A stretch of 64,000 nt of DNA from Oceanispirochaeta sp. M1. GTDB lineage: Bacteria > Spirochaetota > Spirochaetia > DSM-2461. The stretch covers positions 1-64,000 of the forward strand of contig NZ_QQPQ01000017.1 in NCBI RefSeq assembly GCF_003346715.1. The letters are read 5' to 3'. Position 1 is the stretch's first letter, and every line of letters begins with the position of its first letter. The notes beneath the pieces were generated by a model. The model was given only the letters and a program-made list of their open reading frames with translations. It was not told the origin of the DNA and did no database searches. The translations under genes were made by a program, and so were the position numbers. Positions 33,550 through 41,738 of this stretch are shown in pieces.

Positions 33550-35052
33550 TTGAAGCAGAACTTCGATGAAATTATCCGTATGGAAAATATAAGCAAGGAA
33601 TTTCCTGGAGTTAAAGCGTTAACAGATGTCAACCTCAGTATTAATGCCGGGGAAGTTCATGCGTTAGTAGGTGAAAACGGTGCTGGGAAATCCACTCTGA
33701 TTAAAATTATGATGGGTGTTCATCAGAGAAGCAGCGGTGACATTTACATCGCCGGAGAAAAGGTCGATATCCGAAATCCCATCGATGCTGCAGGCCATGG
33801 TCTCAGTGCTGTTTATCAGGATGTTACAATTGCCAGACATTTGACAGTAGCCGAGAATTTTTTCTTAGGGAGAATCCCCCTTACTAAATTGGGATTTGTT
33901 GACTGGAAAGCAATGACGTCACAGACTCAGGCTGTCCTGGACGAACTAAATATTATTGTTGATGCTAAGAGCGTTGTTAAGCAGCTTTCCGCAGCTCAGC
34001 AGGAAATGGTTATTATTGCTAAAAAATATTTTGAACATAGCAAAATTATTATTTTTGATGAACCGACAGCTCTTCTGGCAAATGAAGAAGTTGAAGAATT
34101 ATTTACAATTATACGAAGACTAAAAAACGAAGGCGTAGCATGTATTTATATCTCACACCGTATGGAAGAGATATTTGAACTTTGCGATAGGGTCTCCGTT
34201 ATGAAAGACGGCCGTCTTATCGATACTATGATCGTATCAGACAGCAATGAAGATGATCTGATCTCTAAAATGGTTGGTCGTACGATAGAAGATATGTATA
34301 GCATTAAACATTGCAAACAAGGCGATGAAGCCCTCCGGGTTGAAAACCTGACCAGTTCAGGAGCTTTTGAAAATATAAATTTCAGTATTCACAAAGGTGA
34401 AGTATTCGGCATATTCGGTTTAGTAGGTTCTGGAAGAACAGAGATTGTCAGAGCAATCTACGGGGCGGATTCCTTTGAGTCCGGAGAAATCTATCTAGAT
34501 AATAAGAAAGTATCCATTGGAAATCCGGCTGTAGCCATAAGTAAGGGTATAGGGCTTCTGCCTGAAGATCGTAAAAATGAAGGCCTGACATTGGACACTA
34601 CAGTAGAAAATAATATCAATATGGCCTCTTATAAAGACATTTCAAAGCTTGGCTTTATAAATCTGAAAAAAGAGAAAGAACGTTCTCTTAAGCAGATTGA
34701 TGATATGAGGATAAAAACACCCTCTGGTAAACAAAAAGTTATTAACCTCAGCGGAGGTAATCAGCAGAAAGTTGTTATTGGAAAGTGGCTCTGCTGTAAC
34801 AGTAATATCTTCATTTTTGATGAACCGACAGTAGGTATTGATGTGGGTGCTAAATCAGAAATATACAGACTTCTTGAACAACTTTTAGCTGAAGGAAATG
34901 CTGTGATCATGATCTCGTCCTATCTGCCTGAGATTATTGGCATCGCTGATAGAATCATGGTCATCCATGAAGGAAAACAGACAGGAATCGTCGAGCGTGG
35001 CGATTACAGTGAAGAAAAATTACTTAAACTGGCTTCCGGTTTATTAAAATAG
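33550..35052 (+). CDS. Ribose-type ABC importer ATPase (two-domain)
   Basis: The 500-residue protein has two nucleotide-binding domains. The first has Walker A GENGAGKSTLIKI, a weak signature (LSAAQQEMVIIAKK) and Walker B FDEPTAL. The second has the usual degenerate Walker A GLVGSGRTE (Arg for Lys), signature LSGGNQQKVVIGKWL and FDEPTVGID. This is the RbsA/MglA layout. It starts at TTG 33550 with AAAGGAG at 33538-33544. The permease follows after 12 bp. Confidence 0.93.
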   Translation: MKQNFDEIIRMENISKEFPGVKALTDVNLSINAGEVHALVGENGAGKSTLIKIMMGVHQRSSGDIYIAGEKVDIRNPIDAAGHGLSAVYQDVTIARHLTVAENFFLGRIPLTKLGFVDWKAMTSQTQAVLDELNIIVDAKSVVKQLSAAQQEMVIIAKKYFEHSKIIIFDEPTALLANEEVEELFTIIRRLKNEGVACIYISHRMEEIFELCDRVSVMKDGRLIDTMIVSDSNEDDLISKMVGRTIEDMYSIKHCKQGDEALRVENLTSSGAFENINFSIHKGEVFGIFGLVGSGRTEIVRAIYGADSFESGEIYLDNKKVSIGNPAVAISKGIGLLPEDRKNEGLTLDTTVENNINMASYKDISKLGFINLKKEKERSLKQIDDMRIKTPSGKQKVINLSGGNQQKVVIGKWLCCNSNIFIFDEPTVGIDVGAKSEIYRLLEQLLAEGNAVIMISSYLPEIIGIADRIMVIHEGKQTGIVERGDYSEEKLLKLASGLLK

Positions 35053-35064
35053 GAGACTAAACCA

Positions 35065-36006
35065 ATGTTGAAAAAAATTAAGGGCCCTCAGTTTGCTGAG
35101 AGAAACCTTGTTATAATTCTTGTACTTCTGATTGCTGTACTCAGCATCGTATCCCATAGATTTCTGTCATACAATAATATAATGAACCTGCTCCGGCAGA
35201 CTTCAATAATAGGTGTTATGGCGATCGGAATGACATTTGTTATTCTTTCTGGTGGAATTGACTTGTCTGTCGGTTCAGTTCTGGCGTTCAGCAGCGTTCT
35301 GTCCGCTATGATGATGAAAGCAGGATTACCTATTCCACTGGCTATATTGCTTGCTCTTTTTTCAGGTACTGTATTGGGTCTCCTGATGGGCATTCTGATT
35401 CATAAAGGAAGTGTCCCGGCATTTATTGCCACCCTGGGTGGCATGACCATGGTCAGGGGAGCAGTTATGCTCATATCCGGAGCCAGGAAGATTTCAGGCC
35501 TGCCAAAGGATTTCAAACACTTTGCAGTTGCCAAATACCTTGGGGTACCGGGAATGGTCTGGGTCTGGATCATCATTGTCATTATTGGATTTATAATTGC
35601 CAAATATACAGTTTTCGGCCGTAATGTTTATGCAATCGGTTCCAACGAAGAAGCGGCTCGTCTTTCGGGTATTAAAATAGGTAAAAACATATATGGTATA
35701 TATGCTTTTGGAGCATTTACTTCTGCGGTTGCCGGTATTTTAATGACAGCACGTCTTGGTAATGGTGTTCCAACATCCGGAACAGGTTATGAGCTTGATG
35801 TTATCGCGGCTGTTGTAGTCGGTGGTGCTTCAATGAGCGGTGCCGTAGGGACAATACTCGGAACCGTTCTCGGAACAGTGATAATCGCAGCTATTAGAAA
35901 TGGTGGAAACCTTCTTGGGATCAACCCTTTTATTCTGGACATCACTGTAGGTGGTCTGATTGTTTTCGCTGTACTCTTTGATCAACTTAATAAAAAGAAA
36001 CGTTAA
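35065..36006 (+). CDS. Ribose-type ABC importer permease
   Basis: The 313-residue permease of the RbsC family has about eight to ten spans and the family motifs GGIDLSVGSVLAFSS, ATLGGMTMVRGAVMLISG, AIGSNEEAARLSGIK and GGASMSGAVGTILGTVLG. A single permease gene implies a homodimeric channel, unlike the two-permease systems further on. A strong terminator follows. Confidence 0.92.
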   Translation: MLKKIKGPQFAERNLVIILVLLIAVLSIVSHRFLSYNNIMNLLRQTSIIGVMAIGMTFVILSGGIDLSVGSVLAFSSVLSAMMMKAGLPIPLAILLALFSGTVLGLLMGILIHKGSVPAFIATLGGMTMVRGAVMLISGARKISGLPKDFKHFAVAKYLGVPGMVWVWIIIVIIGFIIAKYTVFGRNVYAIGSNEEAARLSGIKIGKNIYGIYAFGAFTSAVAGILMTARLGNGVPTSGTGYELDVIAAVVVGGASMSGAVGTILGTVLGTVIIAAIRNGGNLLGINPFILDITVGGLIVFAVLFDQLNKKKR

Positions 36007-36042
36007 ATAACTTGTTGCAGTAATCAATGCTGCTTCTTATGG

Positions 36043-36072
36043 AACCCGCTGAATCATTCAGCGGGTTTATTA
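36043..36072 (+). terminator. Terminator of the first ABC importer operon
   Basis: AACCCGCTGAA (36043-36053) and TTCAGCGGGTT (36057-36067) form a perfect 11-bp stem with a 3-nt loop, followed by TATTAAAT. It may act on both strands, since a minus-strand gene ends at 36119. Confidence 0.88.
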
Positions 36073-36118
36073 AATTTATATATATCGGGATTCAATTTTT
36101 TTGGCTCTTGAAGAGTTT

Positions 36119-36418
36119 TTAAATAATAGTCTCATCGGGAGGATCAGACCAGCTTTCAGTTAGAATGAATTTCAAACTTAGAGTTCCATTTTGCTTGCAG
36201 CTTGCTCTGAACCCGCCGGAACCGCAAACTTCACCAGGATTATTGCCTACTTGTTCCAGTAAATCGGTAGCTTTTTTTATGAGAGCTTCTTCGTCTGGTG
36301 TTCCATCAAAACCTGCCCAGTTCCAGTTTAAGTAATCCATCACCTGTTTGACACGCATAAAGTCAAATGTTGATATGACTTCTGCCACTTTTTTGTTGAA
36401 CGATTTTTCTTCTGCCAT
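36119..36418 (-). CDS. Hypothetical 99-aa protein
   Basis: I do not recognise this protein with certainty. It is short, has a charged N-terminal helix, a Trp-rich segment (YLNWNWAGFDGTPDEEALIKKA), a CGSGGFRASC segment with two cysteines and an acidic end with LSLKFILTES. Small proteins with a WNWxG start and a Gly-Gly-Phe/LSLxF end occur in phages, so a phage-derived orphan is possible. It stands alone between a terminator and the divergent GntR gene. Confidence 0.55.
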   Translation of the reverse strand: MAEEKSFNKKVAEVISTFDFMRVKQVMDYLNWNWAGFDGTPDEEALIKKATDLLEQVGNNPGEVCGSGGFRASCKQNGTLSLKFILTESWSDPPDETII

Positions 36419-36549
36419 ATGACTACTCTTATCAATCCTCTAATGCTATACTCATAACTATAGTGCTCTTTTGTATTAAAGCATACATCAAACCTGTCTT
36501 TTTGTAACATATATTCTTGAAGAAAGCAGGAGAAGTCAAGAGGAAAGTA

Positions 36550-37644
36550 ATGCCGGATAAAGGGAATAAAAGAAGCGATTTTCTATATCTTAATATATAT
36601 AAAGAGCTTAAGAATGAGATTCTCCGGGGGGATTACCAGAAAGGTGATTCATTCCCTCCCGAAAGATTGCTTAAAGATCGTTTCGGAACCACCCATGTTA
36701 CCATTAGAAATGCATTGTCCCTGCTTGTAGAGGAGGGGTACATAGAGCGCTATAGTGGTAAAGGTACCATTGTCGTTTATGCGGGTACATCTGCTGCAGG
36801 TTCAGTATCAGCAGATAAACCGGATAAGAAGTATGCGTCATCAGTGAGAATCGTGCTGCCCTTGATAGATTCATCCAATGAGGAAGTTTTGGATATCATA
36901 AGCAGAGAATGTGTATCCAGAAAAATAGATATGAGTGTCTCCCTGTATCATGAAAATTCTGTATTGGAAAACTCTCTTGTGAAAAAGGCCTTAGCCGGGG
37001 ATGGTGCTTTATTGATTTATGAGCCCTCAGTTCAGGGTGTGGTAACGAACCTTAATGCATCTATAGCAAAACGTGTTCTCCTGCTAAATCCTTCAGAGAC
37101 TGATTCTGAATATACTGAGATTCACTATGATCTTGTTCGTGGTGCCTTTGATACCGTTCTTTTTATGAACCGCCTTGGTTATGATGATATAGCTTTTGTT
37201 GACTGGGAAAGGAACTACAGGGGTGAAAAACTGCTTGAAGGTTACTCTCAGGGTTTGAAATCGTTGAATATAAGCTCTCTTTCCTCACTTCGTGTCAACG
37301 GAATGGGTCTAAGGGAAGGGGGAGCTGATGCCTGTCGCCGTATATTGAATCATCATCCTACCTGCCGGGCTTTTCTCTGTGCCAATGATCTTTCTGCCGG
37401 AGGCGTGCAGAATTATTTAGAGGGAACCGGCCTTGAGTCCGGAAAGGACTTTACAATCATTGGATGTGGGAATCATGCCTTTGCTGAAGTTCTTGGTCTC
37501 AGTTCAATGGATCTGAACAATTCCCGAACCGTGCAGATCGTTCGGACAATCCTTACAGAATATAGTGATGAGGGAGAGCTTTCTTTGTCTCATTATGAGG
37601 TAAAGCCGGAGCTTGTACTCCGCAAATATTCTCTCAATTCATAA
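36550..37644 (+). CDS. GntR-family regulator with LacI-like sensor domain
   Basis: The 364-residue protein combines a GntR winged helix (LYLNIYKELKNEILRGDYQKGDSFPPERLLKDRFG, TTHVTIRNALSLLVEEGYIERYSGKGT) with a PBP1-like C-terminal domain, the AraR arrangement. The sensor part is divergent. Start 36550 (ATG with GAGGA upstream) is preferred over a TTG at 36517. It precedes an operon of two dehydrogenases, aldolase and epimerase, and TATAG/GCTATA elements lie ahead of both its own gene and that operon. Confidence 0.85.
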   Translation: MPDKGNKRSDFLYLNIYKELKNEILRGDYQKGDSFPPERLLKDRFGTTHVTIRNALSLLVEEGYIERYSGKGTIVVYAGTSAAGSVSADKPDKKYASSVRIVLPLIDSSNEEVLDIISRECVSRKIDMSVSLYHENSVLENSLVKKALAGDGALLIYEPSVQGVVTNLNASIAKRVLLLNPSETDSEYTEIHYDLVRGAFDTVLFMNRLGYDDIAFVDWERNYRGEKLLEGYSQGLKSLNISSLSSLRVNGMGLREGGADACRRILNHHPTCRAFLCANDLSAGGVQNYLEGTGLESGKDFTIIGCGNHAFAEVLGLSSMDLNNSRTVQIVRTILTEYSDEGELSLSHYEVKPELVLRKYSLNS

Positions 37645-37779
37645 TTCTTTTTTACTTCAAAGATCTTTTCAATAACCTTTCTCTACTCTTGTAACTATAT
37701 AATACCTATAGTCCTTCCTCTCTTTTAATTGATCTATGTCTCTAATTTCGTGAAATATATCTATTCATTGGTGGAAAAC

Positions 37780-37814
37780 TTGACATGTGCTTTATAGCTA
37801 TATATAGTGCTATA
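37780..37814 (+). promoter_or_regulatory. Promoter and operator of the SDR-DeoC-Rpe operon
   Basis: TTGACA (37780-37785) and TATAGT (37803-37808) are spaced by exactly 17 bp. TATAGC (37793-37798) and GCTATA (37809-37814) are perfect inverted arms that bracket the -10 box, so a bound regulator would block it. TATAGTGCT also occurs at 36459-36467 upstream of the GntR gene. Confidence 0.7.
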
Positions 37815-37847
37815 CATTGATTGATATAGTAATTTATTGGAGGTCCT

Positions 37848-38612
37848 ATGGATTTAGGTCTAAAGGGTAAGGTCGCGCTGGTTACAGGCGGCGGAAGTGG
37901 GATCGGGGGAGGTATATCGGAATACCTCGCCTGTGAAGGTGTCAATGTTGCTGTGAACTACATTGTAGATAAGCCTGCAGTAGAAGCTTTTGTTGAGAAG
38001 CTTAATGAAAAATATGGCACAGAGTGTATTGCGGTATATGCAGATGTCTCTAAGGCTGATGACCTTGATACCATGCTGAAAGAGGTTGCCGGTAAACTTG
38101 GGGCCGTTGAGATTCTTGTGAACAATGCAGGTGTCTGGCCGACTGAGAATGCAGTCGAGATGGATGACAGCCGTTGGGAGAGGGTCATAGATATAAACCT
38201 GAACGGTCCTTATATGCTGAGCAAGCGTGTTGTGAATAAGATGGTTGAAGCAGGGAAAAAAGGTGTCATTGTGAATCTTTCTTCCAAATCAGCTTTTCAG
38301 TATAACACCGGCGGACATGCCCATTATGCAACTGCAAAAGCCGGAATCAATATGCTGACCAGGTCTATGGCCCGGGAAGTTTCAGCAGATGGAATCCGTG
38401 TCGTGGCAATTGCTCCAGGTATGGTCCGGACTCCCATGAATGAAGATAAGTGGAGTCAGGATGGAATGGAAGATTATTACATTAAAAGGATTCCTGTCGG
38501 AAAGTTGACAGAGCCTATTGAAGTTGGATACCTGGTAGCTTTTTTGGCTTCGGGTAAGGCCGCTAATATCACCGGTTCTGTAGTGGATATCACCGGTGGA
38601 ATGCTTATTTAA
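37848..38612 (+). CDS. SDR-family oxidoreductase (first of pair)
   Basis: The 254-residue protein is a classical short-chain dehydrogenase: TGGGSGIGGG cofactor loop, NNAG, catalytic Ser with YATAK, and the C-terminal ITGSVVDITGG. It resembles glucose 1-dehydrogenase/3-oxoacyl reductase types. It probably oxidises a sugar or polyol with NAD(P). GGAGG precedes the ATG and the next SDR begins 12 bp after its stop. Confidence 0.88.
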   Translation: MDLGLKGKVALVTGGGSGIGGGISEYLACEGVNVAVNYIVDKPAVEAFVEKLNEKYGTECIAVYADVSKADDLDTMLKEVAGKLGAVEILVNNAGVWPTENAVEMDDSRWERVIDINLNGPYMLSKRVVNKMVEAGKKGVIVNLSSKSAFQYNTGGHAHYATAKAGINMLTRSMAREVSADGIRVVAIAPGMVRTPMNEDKWSQDGMEDYYIKRIPVGKLTEPIEVGYLVAFLASGKAANITGSVVDITGGMLI

Positions 38613-38624
38613 CAGGAGAGTGAA

Positions 38625-39404
38625 ATGGGAGTCGATTTAAAAGGTAAAGTTTGTGTTGTCACTGGGGCGGCGCGGAGTATTGGTCTGGCTGTTGCCGAAA
38701 AGTACTGTCAGCATGGAGCTTCTGTAGCTCTCATAGATATACTGCCGGAGGTTAAGGATCAGGCTGATAGACTTAAAAAAGAAGGATTCGATGTAGCCGG
38801 TTATGTCCTGGATATTACAGACCAGAATGCAGTTTTGGCTTGTTTTGAAACTATTGCCAAGAATCTGGGTAATGTTTTTGCACTTGCAAATATTGCAGGA
38901 GCCGTTGATCAGCAATCCATTGAAGAGATGACTCCAGAAAGAATTGACCGCATGATGCAGATCAATTTTAACGGTTCTGTCTATTGTGTGCAGGGTGCGT
39001 TGAAGACTATGAAGAATTACAAAGATGGTAGAATTATCAACTTTGCTTCCAAGTCAGGTAAGACCGGTTCTGCACTTATGGGTGCTTATTCCGGTGCCAA
39101 GGGAGCCATTATCTCTCTGACTCATGCCCTGGCTTTTGAGCTGGCGGGAGATCAGATCAAGGTTAACTGCTTGTGCCCCGGTATTGTGGATGCAACAGGT
39201 GTCTGGTCCAGTGTGAGTAAGGGTTATGTAGAGAATATGAAAATGGAACGGGATGAGATTGTAGATAAATTTACAGCGAAAATCCCCCTTCAGAGATTGG
39301 CTGCTATTGATGATATTGTGGCATGGTGTGAATTTTTAACCATACATGGTGATTATAATACCGGACAGGCATTCAATGTTTCCGGTGGGAGAGAGGTTCA
39401 TTGA
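38625..39404 (+). CDS. SDR-family oxidoreductase (second of pair)
   Basis: The 259-residue short-chain dehydrogenase has TGAARSIG, NIAG in place of NNAG, catalytic YSGAKGA and the C-terminal FNVSGG. The NIAG change is tolerated in several SDRs. It is clearly distinct from the first SDR of the operon, which suggests two consecutive oxidation or reduction steps. Its stop overlaps the aldolase start as TGATG. Confidence 0.87.
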   Translation: MGVDLKGKVCVVTGAARSIGLAVAEKYCQHGASVALIDILPEVKDQADRLKKEGFDVAGYVLDITDQNAVLACFETIAKNLGNVFALANIAGAVDQQSIEEMTPERIDRMMQINFNGSVYCVQGALKTMKNYKDGRIINFASKSGKTGSALMGAYSGAKGAIISLTHALAFELAGDQIKVNCLCPGIVDATGVWSSVSKGYVENMKMERDEIVDKFTAKIPLQRLAAIDDIVAWCEFLTIHGDYNTGQAFNVSGGREVH

Positions 39405-40090
39405 TGAGTGATGAAATATGCAGATACCTGGATACTGCCGTACTTAAACCGGATATGACCCGGAAAGAAGCGATGGCTGCCATAGCAGAGGCTGTCAAAT
39501 ACAGATCTAAAACTGTCTGTGTCAGACCATGTGATATTGATCTGGCAAGAGAACTGAGTAAAGGAAGTGATACGGAAGTTTCAGTTGTTCTCAGTTTTCC
39601 CCATGGCTGTGGTCTGAGTGAAGTAAAGGCTGCAGAGGCTAAAGCTTATATAGATCGCGGTGTCAGTGAAATAGACATGGTTGCCAATTATGGTTTTATC
39701 AAATCCGGGGAATGGGACCTGGTTGAATCTGATATCCGTGCCGTAGTTGAAGTATGCAAACCTGCAGCAGTAGCATTGAAGGTTATTTTAGAATCTACAG
39801 AGTTGAATCTTGATGAGGTCAAAGGTGCAACAGAAGCGGCCATTCGTGCAGGTGCTGATTTTGTTAAAACATCTACAGGATTTGCTTCCGGCGGTGCTTC
39901 CGAAGAGGCTGTAAAGGTCATGCTGGATACATCTGCAGGAAAGATCAAGGTCAAACCCTCTGGAGGAATCCGAGATTACGATCGTGCAAAGATGTTTGTT
40001 GATATGGGTGTTCATCGTCTCGGTATCGGTGTTTCATCAGTAAAAGCCATATGTGAAGGTGGTGTCGGTGAATCCGGAGATGGATACTGA
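39404..40090 (+). CDS. deoC: Deoxyribose-phosphate aldolase family protein
   Basis: The 228-residue class I aldolase has the DeoC residues: IDMVANYGFIKSGEW (catalytic Asp), LKVILES, the Schiff-base lysine in FVKTSTGF and the second lysine in KVKPSGGIRD. DeoC cleaves 2-deoxyribose 5-phosphate to acetaldehyde and glyceraldehyde 3-phosphate; relatives act on other deoxy or keto sugar phosphates. Start 39404 overlaps the SDR stop; a TTG at 39401 is less likely. Together with two SDRs and an epimerase, a non-nucleoside sugar substrate seems likely. Confidence 0.85.
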   Translation: MSDEICRYLDTAVLKPDMTRKEAMAAIAEAVKYRSKTVCVRPCDIDLARELSKGSDTEVSVVLSFPHGCGLSEVKAAEAKAYIDRGVSEIDMVANYGFIKSGEWDLVESDIRAVVEVCKPAAVALKVILESTELNLDEVKGATEAAIRAGADFVKTSTGFASGGASEEAVKVMLDTSAGKIKVKPSGGIRDYDRAKMFVDMGVHRLGIGVSSVKAICEGGVGESGDGY

Positions 40091-40761
40091 TGAAATTCGA
40101 AATCGGCCCATCTATCCTTTCGGCTGATATGGGGCGACTGGCTGATGAGGTCCGGGCTGTGGAAGCGGCGGGGGCTGATATCATCCATGTGGATGTGATG
40201 GACGGGAATTTTGTTCCTAATCTGGGCATGGGTCCCAAGACCGTTTCAGCTGTGAAAGAATATTGTCAATTGCCAGTGGATGCGCATCTTATGATTGCGA
40301 ATCCACTGGATTTTGTTGAATCCTTTGCAAATGCCGGAGCAGATATGATCTCCTTTCATATTGAAGCAACTCATACTCCCTTGAGAGTTATACAAAAAAT
40401 AAAGTCTTATGGGAAAAAAGCGGGGATAGCTATTGCTCCCGGCACTCCTGTATCTCAGTTGAGTGAGCTTCTTGATGATGTGGATTATATACTTCTCCTC
40501 AGCGTAGAACCGGGATTTGGCAACCAGAGCTTTCGAACTCCCGTGCTGAAGAAAATCAGGGAACTTCGTGAAATCCTTGATGTCAGGGAGTCATCTGTCC
40601 GTATTCAGGTGGATGGGGGAGTTAATCCCCTGACCATTTGTGATGCAGCAGATGCCGGTGCAGATATCTTTGTTGTAGGTTCGGCCATTTTTGACCGGGA
40701 CGATTATGGTGTGGAAACAGAGCAGCTTAGAATGCTGTTGAACCAGTCTGTTTATATATGA
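40090..40761 (+). CDS. rpe: Ribulose-phosphate 3-epimerase family protein
   Basis: The 223-residue TIM barrel has the family motifs PSILSADMGRL, HVDVMDGNFVPNLGMGP, DAHLMI, and RIQVDGGVN. The loop usually read VNPGFGGQ is VEPGFGNQ here, with Asn in place of the second Gly, so specificity may be changed. It epimerises a ketose phosphate (ribulose/xylulose 5-phosphate, or allulose 6-phosphate in AlsE). It overlaps the aldolase by one base and is the last gene before a terminator. Confidence 0.87.
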   Translation: MKFEIGPSILSADMGRLADEVRAVEAAGADIIHVDVMDGNFVPNLGMGPKTVSAVKEYCQLPVDAHLMIANPLDFVESFANAGADMISFHIEATHTPLRVIQKIKSYGKKAGIAIAPGTPVSQLSELLDDVDYILLLSVEPGFGNQSFRTPVLKKIRELREILDVRESSVRIQVDGGVNPLTICDAADAGADIFVVGSAIFDRDDYGVETEQLRMLLNQSVYI

Positions 40762-40772
40762 TCCTGAATGTG

Positions 40773-40814
40773 TGGTTAAGCAGGGAGGGAGATACTTCCT
40801 TTCCTGCTTAACCA
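40773..40814. terminator. Bidirectional terminator between rpe-like and SMP-30 genes
   Basis: TGGTTAAGCAGG (40773-40784) pairs perfectly with CCTGCTTAACCA (40803-40814). It lies between convergent genes that end at 40761 and 40828. Confidence 0.75.
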
Positions 40815-40827
40815 AATGCTCGAATTC

Positions 40828-41703
40828 TCAGCCTTTGAAAGTTCTTGCGCCCAGTCCTTTTGCCTTCACCGGCAATTTGAACAATAATCCCGACTCTGGG
40901 TAGTCGGTCAGCTGCTCTTCAGATAACCCTTTTTTTGCAGTGGTAATATAGAGGGTTTTCCGGTCTGTACCGCCAAAGGTCATAGAGGTGGGAGACGGAA
41001 CGGACATCTCAATTTCTTCTGCGATCTTTCCATCCGGTGTAATCTTCACTATCTTGAATCCCTGCCATAGAGCAACCCATAGACAACCTTCGCTATCAAT
41101 GGTCATTCCATCGGGATATCCTTTCTCAGGAGCTATTTCAGTGAAAGTCCGTCTGTTGCTGAAAGTTCCCTTTGATGTATCAAAATCATAAGCAAGGATA
41201 CGGGAAGCCATCATCTCGTTGATATAAAATGTTTTCTCATCAGGACTGAATCCGGAGCCATTAGGGAGAGCCAGTTTCTCGGCTACCTGCTCGAATTGAA
41301 GTTCCGGGTTTAATCTGTAGATGCATCCTTTGGATGCAGCATAATCTACTTCGTCGTAACAACCGATGTATAAAGATCCATCCGGTCCAGCACAGCAGTC
41401 ATGAAACGCCAGCTGCTGTCTATCCGGAAGAAGAGATTTTATTTCCTGTTCAAGTTCAAATTCTTCATTTAGATAGAGAATTGAATGCGCAGTCGGTGCA
41501 ACCCATCCTTCCTTCTCTCTGGGGATCAGACCCTCCAGAGGGGCGGGTAGTTTCTTGCTGCTTATACTGCCAGAATCAAGATGATAAATATATAAGACTG
41601 GATTTCCCGAATCAATCCAGACGATGCTGTTTGAATCCGTCGTATAGTGAGGAGTTTCTCCACAAAAGGCCGGTATGGTATCTATAGTTTTACATAAACT
41701 CAA
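40828..41703 (-). CDS. SMP-30/gluconolactonase-like protein (copy 1)
   Basis: The 291-residue six-bladed propeller has the metal ligands of the family: Glu in FCGETP (near 15), Asn in LPNGSGFSPD and Asp in GYPDGMTID. Members hydrolyse aldonolactones such as gluconolactone to acids. It starts at TTG 41703 with AAAAGGAG upstream. It is downstream of the URO-D gene by 35 bp and paralogous to the protein at 53146-54021. A sugar lactone formed by one of the SDRs is a likely substrate, by inference. Confidence 0.87.
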   Translation of the reverse strand: MSLCKTIDTIPAFCGETPHYTTDSNSIVWIDSGNPVLYIYHLDSGSISSKKLPAPLEGLIPREKEGWVAPTAHSILYLNEEFELEQEIKSLLPDRQQLAFHDCCAGPDGSLYIGCYDEVDYAASKGCIYRLNPELQFEQVAEKLALPNGSGFSPDEKTFYINEMMASRILAYDFDTSKGTFSNRRTFTEIAPEKGYPDGMTIDSEGCLWVALWQGFKIVKITPDGKIAEEIEMSVPSPTSMTFGGTDRKTLYITTAKKGLSEEQLTDYPESGLLFKLPVKAKGLGARTFKG

Positions 41704-41738
41704 TTATTTCTCCTTTTGAACTAATCACATGTTTATAT

